Shown: piece by piece, positions 57,522 to 64,000 of the stretch
Layout: every line of letters begins with the position of its first letter
Position numbering within the stretch: the first letter of the stretch is position 1
Program-made: the position numbers and the translations under genes
The notes under the pieces: generated by a model
The model's database searches: none
Seen by the model: the letters and a program-made list of their open reading frames with translations, nothing else
Told to the model about the DNA's origin: nothing
DNA from: Selaginella moellendorffii
Taxonomy: Eukaryota; Streptophyta; Lycopodiopsida; Selaginellales; Selaginellaceae
Length of the DNA stretch: 64,000 nt
Direction of reading: 5' to 3'
Assembly (NCBI RefSeq): GCF_000143415.4
Contig: NW_003314332.1
Location: 119,667-183,666, forward strand

Positions 57522-57900
57522 TCAAGCCTCAGCAGCATCAGCCTCCTCACGAGCTTGACCGTGGAGCTCGAGGGGCGAGATGGAAACATCGATCTCCCCG
57601 CGCGCTGGAGCCGCAGAGGGAGCTTTACGGCTCCAAGATCTTCTTCCAGTTCCATGTCGCCGAAATGTGAGAGTAGCATTCCCTTGTCTCTTCCCACGAG
57701 CTTGGAGTCGATCGAGGTGTGCGCTTGTCGTCGATGGGAACCATGCCAAACATGGTGGCGTCAGGAAGAACAATCGCGGTGGTGATGGGAAGAAGAGATC
57801 CTGGAGGTAGGAACTGGTAACTTCAATGGACTCTGCAAAGCGACTGCTGGAATACGCTGCCATCAGAACTTGCTGCAAAGAAAAATACCACCACAACATC
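57522..57900. pseudogene. Dirigent pseudogene with one half inverted
   Basis: A copy of the dirigent gene at 61129-61677, split into two opposite orientations. Plus-strand 57522-57660 matches the 3' half (CATCAGCCTCCTCACGAGC onward, then GCTCCAAGATCTTCTTCCAG) with internal deletions. The adjoining 57665-57900 matches the 5' half, but on the minus strand (AATACCACC at the far end is the complement of the start region GGTGGTATTTTTC). No functional frame is possible. Confidence 0.85.
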
Positions 57901-58071
57901 ATCGTCTGGAACGCGCCTCCTAGCGCGATCAGGAATATTGCCAGAGTGGTGATCTTGGCCAAGCTAAGGCGTGTTTGATGCGATAGCGTGGCGTTACATC
58001 GTAGCCTGGAATGCAATCGCTTGGGGAATTCGAACGAGCTATGGAGCTCTTTTGTTAAAAATCCTCTCAAC

Positions 58072-59935
58072 ATGGCGCTGTTCAAGAGGTGGTTTGGGAG
58101 CGGTGTAGCAGCCCAGTGGGAACTTGTTAGCGCGGCTTCTCACCCACAAGCTCGATGTCTGGTAAGTTGAGCAGGATTTGGCCCTCAAAATTGTGACTTT
58201 GCTGCGAGTTCCTGCATTGCAGCATGGAGCTGTCGTGCTCGATGAAAAGATGTATGTCGTCGGGGGACGCTGTGAGGACAAATACATGAGCGATGCGCTG
58301 GTAAACTTCTTCTGGCTTTGTGTCTCGTGATTTTTCTTACGGTGTCGTGATTTTCCTCCGCAAGGTTTTGGATTTGAGAAACTGGATTTGGACTTTACTT
58401 CCATCTTGTCCTGTGTCTTGTGCCGGACATCGTTTGGTGAGCTACTGAGAGCTAGTTTTCTTTCTTCACAGTCACACTATCTATCTAGGTGGCAAGAGGA
58501 TCGACGCTCTTTGGAATCGTTGGGATTCCATCAGACGAAAGATTGCGAGGTAGACAAGGTTTGAGGCTTTCTTTGACTGAGTCTGGCTCTCTTTTGTGTA
58601 GTGTACGAGTTTGATGCAATGGAATGCTTGTGGTCACTTGCACCAGCGAGTGGAGAACGCTCCGGTAAGGAGTCCTTGCTATTTCTTGCCAAGAAATATC
58701 TCTTTTCTAGGCTGGAACGCGTGGTCACTCAGCTACCTTGGTTGGGAGCAAAGTATGGGTCTATGGTGGCGAGGACTTTCACGGTCGAACGCTTGACGAC
58801 GTCTACGCCTTTGATCTGGAAGCGAAGGTGTGGGAACGTTTGAGTACAGTTCATGTAACCTCACCTCGTCGTCTTCTTTCACTGTAGTGGCATGCGTCCA
58901 CCGCATTGTTTTCATGGCGATGCTTCCGTCAACGGCAATTATCTCTACCTTTTCTCCGCCTGCGACAACAAGCTGTACATGTTGGATCTCAAAACTGTGA
59001 GCGAGACACGCTTTTTGCTGAAAGCTCAAGAACTGATAGTCGCTGTTGTGCAGAAACAATGGTCGTCCGCGCCCCTGGAGCTTCCTGCTGCGCCAACGTC
59101 CATCGCTGGAATGCTACATCGTTGGTGGTATGCTATTCCACTAATCAAATCGTCATTGCTACTACGTGTTTCCCACAGGCATGCTGCCTCAAACGATGCT
59201 GCTCAACATGAAGTCGCGGAAGTGGACTCCTGTGTGCATGGAGCTTCGTCTGCCTCGCGAGGTATCACTCACAGACTTGAGACGCTTTTAAACGTCGGTA
59301 ATTACTGAGTGAATCATTTGCAGGGCCTGAGCCTGGTGCACGCGAAGATCAAAGACCAAGCTTGTGTCATTGCCTCTGGAGGTGATCACGGTCAGGTATG
59401 TGTGATGGTCAGCTCTTTGCAGCATGATTTGAGTCGCATTTCCCTGCAGTTGAGCGTGTTCAAGCTCGATACCATGAAGTCCTACCCGGCTACGCCATCC
59501 AAAGCAGACTTGCCAAGCTTCTGCCGCGTGAGGGACAGGGATGGCTCCGTTGTAGGGACTGTGTCGGTTTCGGAAGGAGGCAAACCGGTAGCGGACGTTG
59601 CCGGAGCCATCGAACTTCTCACGGGTCAGGCCGGGAATAGAGTGGCTTTGACTCGCGGCGATCTGGTTTATCCCGGAGAGGACCTAGAGTTTTACGAAGT
59701 GCTCAAGCCTGGCAACATGGACCTGCATCGCATGAATCTATGCGCCTGCAAGCGTTTCTTGTCCCGAATGAACATCAAAGTTATGAGAGGAGAGGGATGG
59801 CTAGTGCCTCTGATGGAATTCGACGCAGAGCCCTTCGTGTGGACGTGGAATGTCACAAGAGAAGCGACGATGAACTATCTGTGGCGGCATGGAGTGCCGA
59901 GGTATGCTGAGAGTCCAGTACGCAGTAAACTGTGA
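58072..59935 (+). pseudogene. Kelch-repeat gene, copy A, with a 20-bp deletion
   Basis: A multi-exon kelch-repeat protein with short introns. Blades are seen as HGAVVLDEKMYVVGGRCEDK, YMSDAL-VLDLRNWIWTLL, GHRLVARGSTLFGIVG, YEFDAMECLWSLAPASGE, GHSATLVGSKVWVYGGEDFH, LDDVYAFDLEAKVWERL and GNYLYLFSACDNKLYMLDLK. A non-kelch C-terminal domain of about 200 residues follows (CRVRDRDGSVVGTVSVSEGG, EFYEVLKPGNMDLHRMNL, GEGWLVPLMEFDAEPFVW). Comparison with the inverted copy at 63074-64000 shows a 20-bp deletion near 59107 that removes VATGSGDEC-type codons and shifts the frame in the last blade. The C-terminal part is still open downstream. Function is unknown; kelch proteins generally mediate protein contacts. 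Confidence 0.75.
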
Positions 59936-60670
59936 CAGGGAACGCGAGCGCGTAGCATGCTACTCCAAAACAAACTTTCCATTCAAGCTCAAGTTCGAGA
60001 TCCACACAGTCTTGAGAAACGTCCTGGGTGACGACACCACGATTGGTTTCTGGATGGAGGAGAAGATGATTGACGAGCTGCTCTACAAGGCTATGGTGGC
60101 TTGCCTGGGCTTGAACATCAGGAACCCAACGCTAAAGTCATGGATGGTGGTGTCGGACCTCTGGCATTTTGTGTGGATGAACAGGAAGAACTTGTTCGTG
60201 TGCAAGGCGTCGAGCCGGAGCCAAGGACTTGAAATCATCCGCGACCTCGGCCACGATTACAACCGGGGTCACCAACAACGAGGTTCCTGGCTTGTTCTCC
60301 AACTTGCCGGCGGTGACGAGTCGGGATCCGGTGGGCGTGGAGTGCGAGAACCCCTTGCGCTCGCCACCGTTCCTCTATGGGAGAGGCGTGAATGAAGCTG
60401 GCGAGGTCGAGGTGTGGAAACTTGATGGTAGCTTGCGCTGGACAATCACCCAGGAAGACAACTTGCTTTGCGCAAAAGCAGGTGACACCGGATCGTGATA
60501 TCACAGTCAGAGATATGTGTGAACCGGCACAAGCCATTTCAGTCGGCCATGAAGTTTTGACTTTGAGTAATCAAACTTGGGCCAAGATTACTTTTGACTA
60601 TGGTTTGGCGAAAGGATACCTATCCGGCCCACGTGCTGCCGAAAGAGATTGTGGGATAAAGACTTTCATA
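59936..60670 (+). pseudogene. Unidentified coding-like region, frame-disrupted
   Basis: An open frame reads RNVLGDDTTIGFWMEEKMID, ELLYKAMVACLGLNIRNPTL and SWMVVSDLWHFVWMNRKNLF to about 60230. The sense frame then continues one base out as TGVTNNEVPGLFSNLP, PLRSPPFLYGRGVNEAGE and VWKLDGSLRWTITQED to 60496. I recognise no family. The second part has a related fragment on the minus strand at 53845-54060. It is probably a decayed member of a lineage-specific family. Confidence 0.45.
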
Positions 60671-61128
60671 TAATTCTATATAAATTTGTCAAGAAATGCT
60701 GCCTGCCAAGACTTTGTTGCAAGGATAGGTTGTCTGGTTCTACCTATCATTTCTTTGAGTCAAATGCAAAGGCATCACGCATCACGCTTCGAGTGAGTAA
60801 TTCTACTTCCACGGATAGCGTGGCTGACAAAATAAACGCTCTACAGCAATGGTGTTTCGGACGTTAGGACATGGTAAAATTCCATTTCTCTCTGTAAACT
60901 CAATAACTTTTTGAATCGCTTGAACCCTGGTGATGGTCATGGAAAGTGATATTATATTTCTTTTTATTCTTCTTCTTCTTCTTTTTTATTTTTTTTATTT
61001 TTAAATTATGATTGGACTATTTCTGTGCTTCTGGAAATCAACTTAGAAGCTACCATTCATCTCTTCCTGTACGATAAAACTGATATTTCACCTTAAACTC
61101 TCCGGGGAAGTAATCTACAAGCAGGAGT
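60671..61128. other. Intergenic upstream of the dirigent gene
   Basis: No coding region seen. It includes a CTT/T-rich run at about 60965-61005 and is probably the promoter and leader of the dirigent gene. Confidence 0.5.
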
Positions 61129-61677
61129 ATGGCTCAACTCATCCAGATCCTTGCGGTGGTATTTTTCTATGCAGCAAGTTCTTGGGCGGCATCGGATCCT
61201 AGCAATCACTTTGCAAAGTGCACTGAAGTTATCAGCTTCTACCAACAGGATCTCTTCTTCCCAACACCCGGGCTGAACATCACCACCGCGATTGTTCTTC
61301 CAGGCACGAACAACGCCACCATGTTTGCCCAGGTGGCCATCATTGACGACAAGCTCACACAAGCCCCCTCGATGGACTCCAAGCTCGTGGGGAGAGCCAA
61401 GGGAATGCTAGTGTTTGATTCTCTCAGCAACATCAGCCTCCTCACGAGCCTGACCGTGGAGCTCGAGGGGCGAGATGGAAACATCAATCTCCTGGGCCAG
61501 AGCCGTGCGCTGGAGCCGCAGAGGGAGCTTTCAATCGTGGGCGGAAGTGGGGAGTTTCGATTTGTCCAAGGGTTCGCAACGCTGCGAACGTATTCGCTGG
61601 AGCCTTACGGCTCCAAGATCTTCTTCCAGTTGTATGTGATCAAACTGTGGGAGTGCTTGATCAAATCCCAGGTGTAG
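61129..61677 (+). CDS. DIR: Dirigent protein
   Basis: Secreted dirigent-family protein, which guides stereoselective coupling of phenoxy radicals in lignan or cell-wall chemistry. The 182-residue, single-exon frame starts with a signal peptide (AQLIQILAVVFFYAASSWA). It has YQQDLFFPTPGLNITTA, SKLVGRAKGMLVFDSL, LLTSLTVELEGRDGNINLLG, RELSIVGGSGEFRFVQGFAT and SKIFFQLYV, which together match the eight-stranded dirigent barrel. The last residues (KLWECLIKSQV) go beyond the usual end and overlap a duplicated region whose reverse complement follows the PPR gene at 57449, so the natural stop may have been altered. A scrambled copy lies at 57522-57900. Confidence 0.88.
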   Translation: MAQLIQILAVVFFYAASSWAASDPSNHFAKCTEVISFYQQDLFFPTPGLNITTAIVLPGTNNATMFAQVAIIDDKLTQAPSMDSKLVGRAKGMLVFDSLSNISLLTSLTVELEGRDGNINLLGQSRALEPQRELSIVGGSGEFRFVQGFATLRTYSLEPYGSKIFFQLYVIKLWECLIKSQV

Positions 61678-61689
61678 TGACCGAGATCT

Positions 61690-62010
61690 CCTCGAATAAA
61701 AAGTTTCAGCTGAATTGGGAGCACTCCCAGCATCGCTCCCTCCACGACCGCGTCACTCGCAAACGGCATAATCTCCACGAGCTCCGCAATCTTCCCATCT
61801 TCACGCTGGCGATCCGAGTTGGCGCTGGGATTCTTCCACCAAACTCACGCCACCATGCCTGAGCTGACCGGGCATGGCGTCGAATATGCTCTGGGCATTT
61901 CGCCCTGGAAAGAAAGAAGAATCATCCGGAAGATCCATCGAAATGCTGCTCGGCGCTGGCGCTGGCTATGCAGCGTTTCACGGCTGGAATGGTCCCGGAC
62001 ATTGCATCCA
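61690..62010 (-). pseudogene. Inverted fragment of the PPR gene at 55641-57449
   Basis: The plus-strand text CATCGCTCCCTCCACGACCG (about 61731) is the reverse complement of 57390-57410 inside the PPR gene. Further on, the reverse complement of GCCCAGAGCATATTCGACGC (PPR gene, about 56955) appears at about 61885-61905. The segment in between is shortened. Together with matching flanking sequence (GTTTCAGCTGAATT next to CTTGATCAAATCC, as in inverted form at 57455-57525), this is a partial inverted duplication. Confidence 0.8.
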
Positions 62011-62470
62011 GCGCGGCCAGCGATGATTTTCCCGAAGCAACCTTTTTTTCTATAAAATTTCTCATTGAAGCTCAGAAGAAGGGGCTCATGCAGTTGAAAA
62101 GGTCATCAATCTATGTGGTGTGCAACGCATTACACTTGCGAGAGCCGTGCCAAGAACGTTTGATCCTGCATTTAGCTTCGTCAAGTTTTATAACCAAACC
62201 ATGCATTAAACAAGATGATCTTTGTGATCTTCTTTAGGATCATAGATGCACAGGCATTTGCATGGCTCTTCGGAGCCGGTCCCATGCCCAAACAAGCTGC
62301 TGTGACTGTAAAAACATCTATCTATCTCGTGTCCATGAGGCCAATACCAAAAGTATCCTAATGGACCATACTTCGTGGTAGACAATTGGACGATGGAAGC
62401 TAAGTAAGCTTTATAATGGACTACAAATCTCAGCGTGGACGAGAGAAGCATGCACACTCGTGAGAAATGT
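62011..62470. other. Intergenic, nothing recognised
   Basis: Mixed-composition DNA between the PPR remnant and the GH3 remnant. One minus-strand open frame at 62206-62457 has no recognisable motif. Confidence 0.4.
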
Positions 62471-62906
62471 CTAATAATTTTTTTTTAGTTGGCTTTTGAC
62501 ACTCCAGAGGTCCTGTAGCTGAGAGTTGAGAGCTTTCGATGTTCTAGAGGACGCGACACAGCGAGGGGTCTTAAACTGAGCTGGAGACATGCCGTTCCTG
62601 ACGGCCTCCTCCATCAGCCTCTCGAGCGTTCCTTTCTTGACAATCACCAGCTCGAACGAATTGATCAGCCCGTCCATCCCTTTTCTCGTGCTCTGGATTG
62701 TGTACGTCCACGCAGCACTTCTCTAAGTCTTGAGTTTTGGAGTAGTCGAGCTCCAAGAAGATAGGAGGAACGGTGGCTGGATTAATGAAATTCAACACTT
62801 CGAAATCTCTGGCATTCTTGCAGACCTTGTTCAGTAGCATTTGCTTGTCCATGGTTTCGTTGTTTATGCAGAACTGTGCTGTTTTCTCTATTTCATCTGT
62901 AACCAA
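62471..62906 (-). pseudogene. 3' fragment of a GH3-like acyl-amido synthetase gene
   Basis: Resembles the C-terminal domain of GH3 enzymes, which conjugate amino acids to auxin or jasmonate-type hormones. After an intron acceptor (GTTACAG, about 62897) the minus strand reads AQFCINNETMDKQMLLNKVC and FEVLNFINPATVPPIFLELD. Near 62700 the frame shifts, then INSFELVIVKKGTLERLMEE and QFKTPRCV, the GH3 terminal signature, follow to the stop at 62471. Upstream exons are absent: the inverted kelch copy begins about 160 bp away. It is a broken fragment. Confidence 0.65.
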
Positions 62907-63073
62907 AGGTTTAATGTTCTTTATTCAAGGGGATGATGTTGGCAATGGCTATGGTGGTAGACATGGTGACATGCACAAACAAGCAGCACACGAAACACAA
63001 AACACCATATGCCATTAGAATTATTTGCATCAAAAATTATTTCGAATAATAGAAGTGTAATAAACAAAAGGTG

Positions 63074-64000
63074 TCAAATTATAAGCAGCCAAGAGAGTTC
63101 TTTGATATCTTCATGCTCACGTTCCCTGTCACTGTTCACTACGTAGTGGACTCTCAGCATGCTGTACCTCGGCACTCCATGCCGCCACAGATAGTTCATC
63201 GCCGCGTCTCGCGAGACATTCCACATCCACACGAAGGGCTCTGCGTCGAATTCCATCAGAGGCACTAGCCATCCCTCTCCTCTCATAACTTTGTTTATCC
63301 GGGACAAGAAATGCTTGCAGGCGGCGAGATTCATGCGATGCAGGTCCATGTTGCCAGGCTTGAGCACTTCGTAAAACTCCAGCTCCTCTCCGGGATAAAC
63401 CAGATCGCCGCGAGTCAAAGCCACTCCATTCCTTTGCAGCAAACCGGCCTGACCCGTGAGAAGTTCGATGGCTCCGGCAACGTTCGCTACCGGTTTGCCT
63501 CCTTCCGACGGACACAGTCCCTACAACGGAGCCATCCCTGTCCCTCACGCGGCAGTAGCTTAGCAAGTCTGCTTTGGATGGCGTAGCCGGGTGGGACTTC
63601 ATGGTATCTAGCTTGAACACGCTCAACTGCGACTCAAATCATGCTGCAAAGAGCTGACCATCACACATACCTGACCGTGATCACCTCCAGAGGCAATGAG
63701 ACAAGCGTAGTCTTTGATCTTCGCGTGCACCAGGCTCAGGCCCTGCAAATGATTCACTCAGTAATTACCGACGTTCAAGTCTGTGAGTGATACCTCAGGC
63801 TCTACGCACACAGGAGTCCACTTCCGAGATTTCATGTTGAGCAGCATCGTTTGAGGCAGCATGCCTGTGGGAAACACGCAGTCAAAATGATAGTGGAATA
63901 GCATACCACCAACGATGTAGCATTCGTCCCCAGATCCAGTAGCCACAGCGATGGACGTTGGCGCAGCAGGAAACTCCATGGGCGCGGACGACTATCGTTT
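63074..64000 (-). pseudogene. Kelch-repeat gene, copy B (partial, inverted)
   Basis: Reverse-complement duplicate of 59050-59945, nearly identical over about 890 bp including introns. It keeps the codons deleted from copy A (VATGSGDECYIVGG). It carries its own lesions: GTGTCCGTCGGAAGG, where copy A has GTGTCGGTTTCGGAAGG (2 bp lost, near 63508), which shifts the frame of the C-terminal domain; and loss of about 10 bp before an intron acceptor near 63630. The gene runs off the window at 64000, so its 5' part is not seen. Confidence 0.8.

Overview
This is a stretch of nuclear genome from a land plant, most likely a lycophyte close to Selaginella moellendorffii. The species is an inference. It rests on very short introns (mostly about 50-70 bp), tightly packed genes, intronless PPR genes, plant-only families (PYL ABA receptor, yellow-stripe-like transporter, alternative oxidase, class III peroxidases, dirigent protein, a CYP701-type P450, MiAMP1-like peptides) and an Sfi1-like protein of the kind kept by plants with swimming sperm. 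There are no bacterial or organellar features. Two tRNA genes are present.

Layout. 1-2200 is AT-rich with no intact gene, and ends in a decayed PPR fragment. 2.5-6.4 kb holds a METTL7-like methyltransferase, a small secreted proline-rich protein, tRNA-Glu and a PYR/PYL receptor. 6.4-8.6 kb is gene-poor with simple and tandem repeats. 8.6-15.8 kb is one large gene for the proteasome activator PA200. 16.2-22.6 kb is an AT-rich island of decayed Ty3/gypsy retrotransposons. 22.9-29.2 kb holds an ent-kaurene-oxidase-like P450 with two single-base frame lesions and three class III peroxidases in tandem, with a tRNA-Thr between two of them. 29.5-35.4 kb carries a YSL transporter, CIA1/CIAO1 and a mitochondrial alternative oxidase. 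36.2-45.9 kb carries a long PPR gene divergent from NSE1 (SMC5/6 complex), an unassigned broken gene, a divergent pair of atypical kinase-like paralogues and a CBS-domain protein. 46.8-53.8 kb carries the Sfi1-like gene divergent from COP9 signalosome subunit 7, then the condensin I subunit CAP-H. 53.8-64 kb is a scrambled zone: two MiAMP1-like genes, a second PPR gene, an intact dirigent gene and a rearranged copy, two inverted kelch-gene copies broken at different places, a PPR fragment and a GH3 fragment.

The genes do not form one pathway. Themes are chromosome structure (NSE1, CAP-H), protein turnover (PA200, CSN7), hormone response (PYL, KO-like, GH3 remnant), cell wall and defence (peroxidases, dirigent, MiAMP1-like, proline-rich protein), and metal and redox biology (YSL, CIA1, AOX). 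Three divergent gene pairs start within about 50-145 bp of each other, and their shared promoters carry telo-box-like AAACCCTA motifs.

The most informative signals are: a kinase-like paralogue missing exactly its catalytic segment; two peroxidases that lost both cysteines of one conserved disulfide; and a 57-64 kb block of inverted duplications in which the two kelch copies carry different frame lesions and one dirigent copy has one half flipped.
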